Assembly (NCBI RefSeq): GCF_002105155.1 | Contig: NW_019028985.1 | Location: forward strand, 913,853 to 977,852 | DNA from: Lobosporangium transversale | Lineage: Eukaryota; Mortierellomycota; Mortierellomycetes; Mortierellales; Mortierellaceae | DNA: 64,000 nucleotides | Reading direction: 5' to 3' | Part shown: piece after piece, positions 24,395-36,400 of the stretch | Numbering within the stretch: the stretch's first letter is position 1 | Layout: the number at the start of each line of letters is the position of its first letter | Made by a program: the position numbers and the translations under genes | The notes under the pieces: generated by a model | Seen by the model: the letters and a program-made list of their open reading frames with translations, nothing else | Told to the model about the DNA's origin: nothing | Databases searched by the model: none

Positions 24395-25217
24395 ATGCCG
24401 ACAATACCATTTCAAATAGATCGCAGCCCTTCATCCCATCAAGAGCATGTTCAACAAGGTGAACTTTCACTATATCTCTCTCTGGGTAGGGTTGGTGAGT
24501 TATATTCAATGGTTGAATTTGAATAAGGGTGGCGGATTGACATTTCGTCTACAGTGTTTGTATGTGATATGAGAACCGTCTCCACCAATCAGTCTTTATT
24601 CAATCCAAAAGTTGAATTCACTGAGGATGGTAAGATCAACTTGACCTCCATATTGACAGATCTCTTCACTCATTTCCTTTTTCGCACCCTCCCAACCCTG
24701 TACAACTGGTCGCTGTTAATTGTGCTTGGGCTCATGATGGTAAAGTCTGTGCGATCAATCAAAAAAAAAAAAAAAAAAAAAACATGTGCTTAAGGATCGC
24801 TATGATGCTCAGGAGTTATTGTATATATCGCTTACGGACCCATTGGTAACTGGTATGTACAGCGTTTGTCCACGCTGTAGCGTTTAGCTATTTTTGTTGT
24901 TGTTGTTGTTGTTGTTGTTGTTGCCGTCATACTTCATACCTCTAGTGGAAACTAGTGTCCATACCACCATTGCACCAGAAGGTAAAGATTGGAGGAAGCT
25001 GTAAGCAAATAAACTTTTCACGATTAAGAACATGCTGCCTGGTTGGATACAAAAGACGATAAGCAAGGCGAGAGGAGAGGGCTACATTAAGCCTCTAGAT
25101 ATATATCATCGAGAAAGAACGTCTAGAACGTGGATAGAAGCAACAGAGGAAGAAGAGATCCATTTCAGTGATGAAGTTTTACATCACCCTACAGTCCTCT
25201 CAGAGTCAGATGGATGA
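24395..25217 (+). CDS. Unknown small protein with one membrane-like segment, five exons
   Basis: Inferred 168 aa from exons 24395-24458, 24555-24739, 24813-24845 (33 nt), 24946-24981 (36 nt) and 25029-25217. All five join with GT-AG ends and correct phase, which is the main support. The sequence runs MPTIPFQIDR, then VFVCDMRTVS, FNPKVEFTEDGKINLTSIL, a hydrophobic segment TLPTLYNWSLLIVLGLMM (about residues 66-83), ELLYISLTDPLWKLVSIPPL and a charged C-terminus rich in Arg/Glu ending in SESDG. No family is recognised. The start is uncertain because an acceptor-like site sits directly upstream. A TTG microsatellite and an A run sit in the introns. Confidence 0.6.
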
Positions 25218-25623
25218 TTATCCACTTCCAATCTGTAAAATTTATAATGTTGGATCGAGATGAAGAAAATAAAAAATAAAATAAAAAAAAATAAAAAAAG
25301 CAATCACATTAAATGTAGATAATGCAGATATTATATATATATATATATGCATATAATATTCTCTCTCTCTATATCCATCGAATTAAATGATTTTACTCTA
25401 CCCGTGGTGAAAGAGATTAAATGGACAATGGTTGTACAGAAGCATCACTGGAACCTGTCGCTGAAGAACGTGCATAAGAAAAGGAATGTCGCATCGACAA
25501 CTTGTCAAAAATTAACAAGCGAAAATCGACCCTTCCAGCCCTTTTCTGAGCAGTTTTAATTTTTTGTGGACGACGAAGAAAATTCGGCACCTTTTGGCAG
25601 ACAAGGGATCGCTGTCCAATTTG

Positions 25624-26124
25624 TCATACAACGTGGCCTGAAAAAAAAGGGTTCGACCAATCAATAAGCACATTTGAAGATGCCCGCAGCGACATTGGCT
25701 GGGCTTTACATCTTTTTGCCTTTTGAGTTTGACACATATTATTATTTCACGTGCACAGTACCCACAGAATTCTGAGAAAACGCTTTTTTTTAACTCACTC
25801 TTTTGGATGTGGTCCAAACTCACCAAAAGATTTAGACATCAACATGACTAAATAAACAAGACCAAAAAGCAAAGCAGCATTGACAGCGAGCAGTTCACAC
25901 AACGTGCCTTCTACATCGACAATTCTACCAATGAGAGTGGCTTCCACACGCACAAAGACCAATCCCAACAACTGCGTGGAAAACTATTACTTTTACAGAT
26001 TGTGTTACAAATTTGTTTGTTTGCAGGCAGTGCTAATGTAAAAGAATACTAGCCTATCACTGGGGCATCTTTCTGCTCGATGGTCGCTACTTGCTCGATC
26101 TTGTTCAGGGTTGTGAGTGTTCAT
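25624..26124 (-). CDS. Unknown 82-aa small membrane protein, three exons
   Basis: Exons 26124-26050, 25983-25824 and 25637-25624 join with GT-AG ends and matching phase to give 82 aa: a polar N-terminus (MNTHNPEQDRASSDHRAER), then a hydrophobic region with two candidate membrane segments (LLGLVFVRVEATLIGRIV and LLAVNAALLFGLVYLVMLM) and the short end SKSFGHVV. It is too split to appear as an ORF. No family is recognised. The last exon has only 14 coding bases, so an alternative 3' end, or reading on in the frame of ATLYDKLDSD, is possible. It is divergent from the transporter gene at 26334, with about 210 bases between starts. Confidence 0.55.
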
Positions 26125-26333
26125 TTTTACTTTTCCTGGTTATGTCAGTTTTAGAGTTATTCTTTTGTCCTTCCTGCATTAGTCCCTCTGACCCAAATGA
26201 TTTCTTATAAATGTATCCACCCCCCTTGCCAACTTCTTTTTTCTTTTTTTATTTCCCAGTCTTTGCAGCTCATTTTCTCTTATCCCGACCTTCTTCTCCC
26301 CTTCCTTTCACTTTTGTGAGTCCGTCTTTCACA

Positions 26334-28126
26334 ATGCGTAACCCTTTCGCTGACTTCACGCCTTTGGAAAGGCGCAACCTTATCATCTATATGCTTGGCA
26401 TTATGATGTACAAATTTGGCTTGGTAATGTCTTGTACTGCTCAACCACCAACAAATACCCTTAAACGCTTGTTTCAACGTCTCCAGCACCATCAACCACA
26501 ACCACAATGATTACGATATCACCCAGCAGCCACTTTTAGTTGTCAGTCCAATTCTACCGCCGTTACCTTCCTCATCCCTACCCATATTCATATTTATACA
26601 CATCTACTCGAAACTATTCCTCTCGTAGCTATTACTATCTGTTTCCAATCAACTAACATCGACGGCTTTTATTTTTTATCTTTTGGTTCTTTTCGGATTT
26701 ATAGGAAGCTTTCACTGGCTCTATCACTCTCTTAGCTACAGAACGTTTCGACCAAGAAGGTGGTACTTTCACCAAGTTGGGTATTCTTCAGGGTCTTAAC
26801 CAGGCCTTCCAGTGTGTTGGCTCAATTGCTATTGCTCCTTTGATCAAGCGCTTCCCCACTCGTTCAGTTCTCGCCGCTTCCATCTTTGGTTTCGGTGTTC
26901 TCTCTGCACTCATTGTTATTATCGATGCTTCAACTGGAGGCAAGACCCCTATCGGCAAGGACCAGCGCTTTGGTGACTGGAACTCAGCTATTCTGTTCCC
27001 TATTTATGGTATCATTGGTATTTTCCACGGTATGGTCGAATTGATTCGCCGTGTCATCCCTAAAGATATTGTTGGGGGTGATGTTATTAAGCTGAAGAAG
27101 ATGGACGCCACTGTCCACGTTTTTTATGAGATTGCTGGCACTTCTGGTGCTTTCTTCGCCACCTTCTTGGTCCTCAAGCTCGGTAAAGCTCTTGCACCAG
27201 CAATGACTCCTTTCCTCTTTGTCCTTGCTGCAATCACTTGGATGTTCATTGGTCTCTTGGACTCCGATTCCCAGAACCGCAAGGCCCTTGCTGGTTTGGA
27301 GGATTCATCCATACTTACTCAGATTGGCCATGGCTTTTCCCACTTTGCTCTCTCAATGTATCGCGGTGCCCAGATTGTCTTCTCGTCCCGCAAGTTCATC
27401 TGGCTCATCCCCGGTTATTCCATCCCCTTGTTCACTCACCGCTACCTCGAATCTCAGTTATCGCCTGCATTTGCTAAGAAGATCTTGAAAGAGAGTGCTT
27501 ATTCTCAGATTATGGTCGGTGGTTCTAATTTTGGTGAGCTGCTCGGAGCTCTCTTCGTCCTATTCTTTGCTGGCAAGGTCAAGACTCCTCTCCCCTGGTT
27601 GCGACTTGATGCTCTCGGTCTCCTGATCATTTGGATCTTACCTTACTCTTACCCCGATCCCGAAAAGGCTCTCTCCTTTGCCTGGACATTGGCTGCTATC
27701 TGGATTCCAGTCTCGTTCGGTTGGGCTGCTGGTGATGTCTCTCTCGCTGCTTACATCCAATCTGCTTTGGCAAGGATTGAGCGCCCTGATGACAAAGTCT
27801 CACCTTTGGGAGCTGTCATGGCTTTCTTGTATGTCTTCTATATTGTCTTGTACGCCATATTGGGCTCCGTTCTCGGTCAAGTTATCGATAAGGCCGATAA
27901 TAAGGGTAAGGGCGATATTCGTCCTGCTCTTGTCTGGGTCGGTGGTGTCATGTATACCGTTGTATGCGTCGTTCTCTTCCTTGCTACCTTCATTCCTAAG
28001 GGCTCTTTTGCCTTAAACCCCGATATCATTGATGATGTCGAGATTCATGAGGAAGACGAGTTCGCTGATGACACCGCTGCCTACACCGAGGAAACCAAGA
28101 AGCAGCCCAGTGAGCTCAAGGCATAA
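26334..28126 (+). CDS. MFS-like membrane transporter
   Basis: Inferred 503 aa from exons 26334-26423 and 26705-28126, phase 0. There are about ten to twelve hydrophobic segments. Examples are LGILQGLNQAFQCVGSIAIA, RSVLAASIFGFGVLSALIVI, GTSGAFFATFLVLKLG, TPFLFVLAAITWMFIGLL, NFGELLGALFVLFFAGKV and WVGGVMYTVVCVVLFLATFI. The cytoplasmic C-tail is acidic (EIHEEDEFADD). The layout, with an LxxxxxRFPTRSV-like loop after the second helix and a central hydrophilic loop, fits the major facilitator superfamily. The substrate is unknown. Codon use is C-rich at third positions compared with neighbours, which suggests high expression. Confidence 0.75.
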
Positions 28127-29232
28127 GACAGTATTTGATCTCCCCATAGCATATATACTTAATTTCTGTATTTTCATACCATACCCATTCAATCTTGTGA
28201 ATACCTTGTAATGTCATTAAAAAAAGCTTTATTCATCCAAAATGTTCCTTTTAGATTAGGAGTAGCAATAGTCTATGATAAAAATGATGTCCCACCTTCA
28301 TCACTTTATTTACAGTCGGATTTTGTGACACAAAATAGATTTGGTCTTTTTCTGATAGAATTTTATTAGTAAAATTCGTGTAATTGGCTGAAGACTTAAA
28401 TATCCACTCCACGTGCTTTAACCCTCAATTTTTGTTGGCAAAAATATCTGTGTCTAATAACAAAAATAAAAATTATCTGTGTCTAGACCTCCATGTTAAC
28501 GAACATTGGAGCTTCGCAAGCCACGTGATTTTTCGCTTTCCCTTTTGAATATAAATTATACCTGTGTTAGACCGCTGTAAATTGCGCCTCGCGATAAAAC
28601 TTAGTTATATCGGAAAAGAAATGAAAATAAGAAAGAGCACCATAGAATAAGTAGCATGTGCATAGCTCAGATTCATTTTAGCGAAAGATGTTGCCCAGAT
28701 GGCTCTTTCCTTCGCTTCTTTATCCAAGAGTCTGAAGTGCTATCATTTTGTAGTATCGGTTTATATATTTCAGGTGGAAAGAATGCAGTATGTCTACCAT
28801 GGCCGTCAAGACGAAAGAGAAAGATCCTGGAGTTGGTAAGAAGAACCTCGAGTGCCTTGTTTGAGCAGTCGAGACCATTATTGCGGCGCCAATATATTCG
28901 AAGCTAGAGGTCATTATAATAATAAAGTTGGTGCACGCCAGCGAAGGGAAGTCTTTGTGAGAAGCTCTGTGATGCTTGCTTTCGCTTAAGGACCATCATC
29001 GAAATCCAAAAAAGCTCTCTTGGGCTCGTTTTGTCTTGCAGCACTACACGCCCACTACTTCATCTTAAACCTGTATGTTAGTAGCATGGAGAAAGATCGC
29101 GGTAGCTATTTCACTGCTTCGCGCTGTCATGAACTATCATTGTATTTTTCACTGCTCTATCCAATAAACCAATTCTCATGCAAACATCCCAGCGTCATTC
29201 TTACGAAATTCATTCCCAAACTATGCTTTAAG

Positions 29233-29263
<31 letters not shown>

Positions 29264-30285
29264 AAAAAAAAAAAAAAAAAAAGAAAATTATGAACTAACA
29301 CCTTGTACCACCTGCTTGCTGTTTATTACAGTAAGAGGTATTCCGGCAGTGAAGGCAACAAAAACTTAACAATTAGGTTTTGGGCGGTAGCTTGTTGGCT
29401 TGCTTTTAAGAGCCTTGATAGACTGTCGGTGAATGAGAAAGAAGAAAGGCCTCATGGAAACATTGCTTTCTGTGATATGGCACGCAGGTTTGGAGTAATT
29501 CATACAGTCAAGTTTTGACTATCGATTGAGGGGGAAAATAGACAGGGGTCCGCCAAGAATTGGTTTAAGAATGCAAAAGAAAAAAAAGACAGCTCTGGGT
29601 ATGTAGTATTTATCATCAGACATGCCGATGAAAGAGAAACTGAAGGTGTTCTTATATTGTTGATAAGACGACCATCTGTTCCAGTTGATAATTTTGTTAT
29701 AGTGGTAGAAAAATATTTATTCACAGTTAGTGTGAGTGTGCTGTTCAAAGGCTCATCTTTTTACAGCCTTGAGAAACGCGATCCTCAATAATGGGCTGAG
29801 AATGAGTTTTGTGATTGGATCACAAATTTGTTTAAGTAGTCTGAGACATGAGGAATACTTTCCCCCTGAAAATTAAGTGACACGTACAGGATATGGTTTA
29901 AGAAAGCTTAGCATGAAACTGGGGAAACTTTGTAAGTCTAGGAAAACACGAAAAAAAAGTGTATCGAGAGTACATGTACTAACTCAATCAGATCATTACT
30001 TTAACCTCGTTCATAGAAATAAGAATACTCTTCTATGATTTTATATAGCTACTATATGCTGTGCCAACGAAACCGCTTCTTTTTATGATTTCTCGTACTG
30101 TTTGGATTAAATGAGAAATCGAATGAAGGTTCAATGCATTCAACCACATGAAGATAACTTTTTCTGTTAATGTTCCTATACTTCTGATTCTCTAGGCCGA
30201 TACTTTCATAAATTAATAAAGAAAATTAATAACATATTTTACCAGCCATCGTCTAATAAAAAACAGGAGAATGCCCGAACACTTG

Positions 30286-30319
30286 ACGCGCCATTTGACA
30301 CCACGCGCCATTTGACACC
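30286..30319 (+). repeat. 17-bp direct tandem duplication
   Basis: Two exact adjacent copies of acgcgccatttgacacc, followed by a partial third start (acgagcc). Confidence 0.8.
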
Positions 30320-31102
30320 ACGAGCCGATTATATACTGTGGGTTACTATATGGTCAAAAAAAAAAAAAAAAGCAAGCGATATGCTTCCATTAGAAGACGA
30401 TATCTATTAGTATGTGCTATAAACTGCCTTTCCTTGAGCCACTTGCAGGACCAAGCATTAGGATTTAATAAGTGGTAGGTATATTAATAGAAGGTCTCAT
30501 GTAAGAGTTATTTGAACCTTTTATATAAATACAGTGGAGAGTTTACATGGAACTGAGAAAAAGAAGCCAGTTGAGCTGGTATAGGAACAGTTTATTGCAT
30601 CGGAACAAGTAAGGCCACTAGCTTTCGTTTTTATAATAATATAATCCATTTTCATTTCCATGCACAGCAATAGGCAGGGAGCTATTTCTCATGCATCCAT
30701 CTAATGTTGGTTAGTCTCAAAATGCTTTTTTCACAAAGCACTCGATGGGACGATTCGCGATGTTGTCTGTGCGTTATGCTATTTGGCTTTTTGGCTTTGC
30801 AAAGCCTCAAAACAAAGAATTCCTTCTGTTCATAAGACAGCGCTGTACAGTGCAGACAAAATACATTTTTCTAAGATCTTGTATTCTACTTTAATTCAAC
30901 CGAGATTTAAGAAAACGTGATTTTTCGTATATATTTTAGCGTCTTGAAGGGAAGAGAGTAGTAGTCTTGAAAGGAAGAGGACAATGAATGAGAGTGATCT
31001 AGAAAAAAAAATATTACAATATTTTTTTTATATTGAAATCTGCTTAGGAATACTTTTTGTCCGACCATTGTATATATATATATACATGTGTATTCATTGT
31101 GC

Positions 31103-31132
31103 TAAAAGCCTTTATATACGTATAGGCTTTTA
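31103..31132. repeat. Short palindrome
   Basis: taaaagcct (31103-31111) pairs with aggctttta (31124-31132) around a TA-rich centre that is itself nearly palindromic. It could form a hairpin or be an element footprint. Confidence 0.7.
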
Positions 31133-33403
31133 ACCTCTATGCTATTATTTCGTCACGAGTTATTGCTCAGGAACAACGGTTAGTTCTCAATTAGCGAAAT
31201 ATATGCTTCCTCGGACATGGAGGACTTGTTTCTTGTTGATCCTCAACCATTACCTCATTTTTTTCTTTCCTCTTTGTTACACGTTATCCTCAGAGAGGCT
31301 AATTCGCACTTTCGCTCAAAAACAAACATACAAAAAGAAAGTTAAAGCTTTTATACGGTGTGTTCTGTTTCCTCTTTCCAAAACTGAACAGATTGTTTAC
31401 TCCCTAATTCTTTCTCATGCAATATACAGTACAGCAGAACCAATGGGACACTGGATAAGATTATAGAGCCTTTGGGGAATATCCATTTAAGTGTATAGTT
31501 TTTACAGCTGTGAAGGTGATGTTTTATTCATTGGCGTACTACGGGCTATTTGTAAGATGACTCAAACTGAATAGGTATAATTTATATCCCTTGCACACTC
31601 AACACTCAAGAGCGAGTGGACATATAAGGCCTAATTCTCCCCACCTCTCTGGCGTAAAATTCATACCTCGACAATTTTCAAACACCACCACGGCAATACC
31701 ATTAGAGAAAGGTAGCAGCCAAAATTGTGGAACAGCCACGCATAAATACATGCAGGCAATCCCAGCCAATTAAAAAACCTAAAATCTCTTTCTCTTTCTC
31801 TTTCCCTCTCTCTCTTTGCTTCCATTGTTGGCAAGCAGCAATTGGCGTTGCAAATAGTGCTGTGGAAAGCAAAGTAAAGCGGACACAGAAGTGTATGAAC
31901 CCTTGGTTTCGAATAGGGAAAGGAAATAAAGGAGCAAGTTCAAAAAGAAAAAAGAAGGTGTTGTCAGCTTGAGGAGCAGTAGTGTGAAAGGCCAGAACAA
32001 GAAAACACCTGGTACAGTAGACAAACCATGTCAACAAAGTTGGATTGCTTACTGTGTCCTGTACGCTCTAAAAAGTACATGAAAGACATCAGCAGTCACC
32101 ACGTAATTTTTCTCTCATATCCCAATCCATGGTTTCAAAGGCATAGTTTGCTCTGAATCATATTCAATTGAATACCTGTTATTCTTATTCAGTTGTGGGA
32201 CAATTCAAAAAACAAGATATTCCTATTCTTTCAACTTTTTCCGCCCTTGGACAAAACCAGTTCGTTTTTACTAACCACTTTTTCCTCCTTTTCTTTCTTC
32301 TTTTTCTTTTGTTGTCTCCATTGCCCATTACTATCACCCATATTGTTATTGCCTTGTTTCGTGTGCATTATAAGACACATTCGTTCCATTAATAACCTTG
32401 CTGGGCTTACACTCCTATACTCCTAAACATATTCATCACAATCATTTTGATCGAAGGGTCCAGCTTCATATCCAGACATCGAATCATTGCATTATATCGA
32501 CCCACCGAAACTGAAATTGAAAATACACGAAGTAACAACAGGTATAAGAATAGCACCTCTTATGTTTTACCTTTTTTCCCTTCTTCTTTATTCTTTTTAC
32601 TTTCGATCATTTCTGCTTTTTTTCCCTACATCTATTCCTTCTTCTTCTTGTTTAGTGGTCGTGTTCGTCCTTGATTGTCTGGTTTTGACAGCTTGAATAA
32701 AAAAAAAAAGAAAGAACAGCGAAAAAAGCCATTAGTATAATTGATATCGTGGACTGTGGGGTTTTTTTTTCTTCTTGAACTGCCATCTTTCTTCAGTGGA
32801 AGAACACTCATTGTGCGCTTGTTCAGGCTAAAGGCAAGGATCCTTAGTCTCCCGCCTAAATGTGCGTTGAGCAACTCTTGTACTCGATTTTTAGTTTTTT
32901 ACCCACGTTCTGGTTTGCATTCTACTTTCTTGTTTTCCTAGCATCTTCTTTCCTGTTCTCGAGAGCACTCCTTTTGATTTTTTTATTTTTTTTTGTTTTT
33001 TAGTGTGTTTTTTACAACAGTCTTTTTTTTTTAAAATTCCCGTGTCATTTATCACTAACTAATTGTTAAAATTTCTATTGATCGATCTTATGATAATTGC
33101 TGTTATAGCCTCCAGGCGGTTGCTCCTTCTCCTTTGTCTTCGTTTGCACGGCGTTTCCTCTACTCTGGTTTTGTGCCTAGCTCTACTCTAAGCTCTAGCT
33201 TCTAAAAATTGGCGACAACTTGGCAATTTTTATCGTACCAGAAGAACCAAGAGGAAGATAGCAAAAAGAAAAAAAAAAAAATCATTCAACATTATAAGAA
33301 GGGAAAAAAAAAAAAAAAAAAAAAAAAAGAAGGCATCTGCATCTCTTCTCCTTTTTTCTCAGTCAATAGACTGCACAACACGCCCCTCTAACTCGTTCGG
33401 ACG

Positions 33404-36400
33404 ATGCAAGGTCACAGTCGAAAGCAGTCAATGCCGAATGCTATCTTTACCCAGCCATCCATTTCTGATGGTATGATGAACAAGAGTTTGGGGAACCGGA
33501 TGAAACGACTAGATATCAACTCTCAGTCATCTTCTGTTACCTTGGATGGCGATGACAGTGTTAATGCTGTCGATGATGGTAGTAGAGTAACACCTTCATC
33601 CAGAAGTAAGCAACCATTCCGTCGCCAGACTAGAATGGATAGACCATCATGGACGAAGGGAGCCCCACCATCAATACCTTCATCTTTCTCAAAACACGGA
33701 CACAGTGGCTATAATGGAGTGAATGATTTTAAGGGAGCGAAGTTTGGGATAGGAGTTAGCAGTCGTGGCAAAGATTTAAAGAGTTTGGATGGAGGAAAAG
33801 GGGGTGGTAACGGCGGAAAGTACAGAAGAAGGAAACGAAGCGGAAGAAGAGAGGCTCGATCGAACGTTGATGGCCAAAATGGCAATTCAAGAGAAGATGA
33901 GGCAAACGACGAGAAGACAAAGTGTATGAAACTGAATTCAAAGAAGAGACCCCCCACCGCTCATCATGCCGAAACAAACTTCATCGAAGAACTTGACGGA
34001 CAAGATGGGCAAGACGGGCAGTACAGTTATCGTTACGAATACATATACCCACAGCAACTGCAGAGCTCATATCGCTATCAAGGTCAATATCTTGATCCAC
34101 ATCAGTTACACCAGCAGCAACAAAAACAACAACAATCGCAGCAACAACAACAGCAGCAGCAGGAAGGTGCAGGAAAACCGTGTAACAGGATGATCAAGAG
34201 TTCTCTTCTGCAAGAAATGCAATCGAATGCGTTGCAGCCGTCGCAACTGACACATTTAACTCTACTTCGCTACGAGTTTTTAATGGATGAATTTTTGGAA
34301 ATAATGCATCTTCTGCACTGCTTGGAAATTTTAGACTTGGATATTGTCTCTCTAGTATCACTTTCATCTTCATGCCACTCCCAATGCTCTAAGCATCAAC
34401 GCCAGCCAGCCTCGCAGCATAGCCCTTTCGATTGTAGCTGTAGTGATGATGATCTTGGATCTGATTTTATCAATGGATGCAGCCAACATCAGCATCGGTC
34501 GAATGGAAGTTGGCGTTCGTCTTTTAACCAAAATAGCGATGATTATGATAGTCACATGCTCGTTGATAATAAGGAAGAGATGAGTGAACAATTTCAATGG
34601 GATGACAATGAATCACAACAAGATACGAGCTCTTCGGATAAGGGCAATGAAGGTGGCTCATCAACTGTCAGTGATTGTTGCTTCGACCATCAACAGTCCC
34701 AACACCAGTTCCCCACAGTACGGTCATTGACTTTCCGAGGTACACTTGTGGTCCCAGAAATCGTAGCATTCTTTCCTAATCTTGAGACACTTAATCTGGA
34801 GGAGGCTATTCAATATCAGCAGCCACCTGATTTAAGCTCTGGGCAAAGCTTCAACGAAAATAGCACGGACAGCTTCAGCAGTAACACCAAGGGCAGTCAA
34901 TACAACAGTAGCAATAATAAAGCCGATTACTCCTCCACTGATAATGACAGCGATAGTCTACTAAGTGCAACTGCAGGCATCAGCCTATCAGGGGCAAGTC
35001 CATCTGAAAGCGTCAATGGATTCAACCAAAGCTATCCCTCAGCTATGTTGACAGAATTGGCTCAGCAGCTCTTGGATAGCTGCCCTCGTCTTACCCGTCT
35101 GGTTTTGAACGAGCCTTTACTTATTGACGATGACCACCAAAGTCAAGGGCTATCACGTTTTCGCCAACCGCAGCATTTAACGCTATTAGTAAGGGCTGTA
35201 CGGCAATTGAAATATTTTGTCACACATACAAGGGTAGTAGCTAAGTGCCCAGGCCTGATCGAGACTTTGGTGGAGTATCACCATCCACATCTGGTATCGT
35301 TCCAAATCTTCGACAACATACAGGAGAAGCCCTCTAATGCGGCGCCACCGCCTTTTCAGGTACAGCGTTTAAATCCCCATCTCCGTGTTTTCGTTCTACA
35401 ATTATTTTTAGGGTATCGCTTTAATCTTTTTATGACTAACTCCAACAATCGCAAAAAACAATCACAGCAGTCTTATCAGCAGTACCAGCAGCAGTATCTG
35501 CAACAGCAACAATACCAGAATGAGCATCAGGATCCGTTATCCTTGCAACAAAGGCCCCAATTGCAGCAACAGCATCAACAGCTACAAGCCCAAATGCTTA
35601 CACAGCTACGTAAAAGTTGTTTTTGTATTCTCGAGACGTGTTCTGAACTTCAAGTCTTTGAGTGCAAGGTGCCATTACCACTACAGGATTTGATCTTATC
35701 TGTCCCAAAGTGGGCTTGTAGGTCGACTCTGACGGTATTACGACTTGAGATCCAAGAATTGACAGTGGACGGTGGGTTGGATCCAGAAGAAGAGGAGGTT
35801 ATGCAAATGTTTGTCAAGAGCCTGTTTAAGAGATCTTCTAGATCCGACTCCACATCCTCGGAATCACAGTCCTCGCAATCGTCCACAAATAGAGCATCCA
35901 GCACGTTATCGCCACCATATCTCTTTAGCGACCCTTCTACGCTTGGATCTGTATCTACTGGCAATACGGATTCGGCATCAGGGCCAACGGGCTCCAGTAC
36001 TTCAAGGTCAGGGACCATATCCTCATTAGGTGAAGCCCCTCCCAGGGCAAGCAAGCCGGCTATTCCGCAACAGGACTTGGGTTCGTCGTTTTCACCTTCT
36101 TCCCCACATCATCATCCATATTGCTCGCAAGTATCGGCATCGACCTCTACAGTGTCATGCCCTAGCACAATGGAGCAGTTATTACCACTGCCACCGTCAA
36201 CTTTGTCACATCCAAATCCAGATCCAAGCCCTCGCCCGCGATTCCTTACACCAAAGTCAGAACAGGTTGAATTAAGTTCTGATTCGTCTTCGGATTCTTA
36301 TTCTTTTTCCAATTTTCCAATGAAAACAGCGCCTTTCCCATCGCCTGCGGCCCAGTCTCCCAAGTCGATTGTACCTTCAAGTCTACTCACGGCGGAAGAG

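Larger units (their letters stand above)
28127..33403. other. Gene-poor AT-rich spacer
   Basis: About 5.3 kb with only short ORFs, none with a family motif or consistent splicing. It holds T and A runs (29235-29281), a 17-bp tandem duplication (30286-30319), a palindrome (31103-31132), a (TA)n tract near 31070-31084 and pyrimidine-rich stretches at 32270-32340 and 32570-32650 that may belong to the leader of the gene at 33404. Decayed mobile elements are possible but not recognised. Confidence 0.55.
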
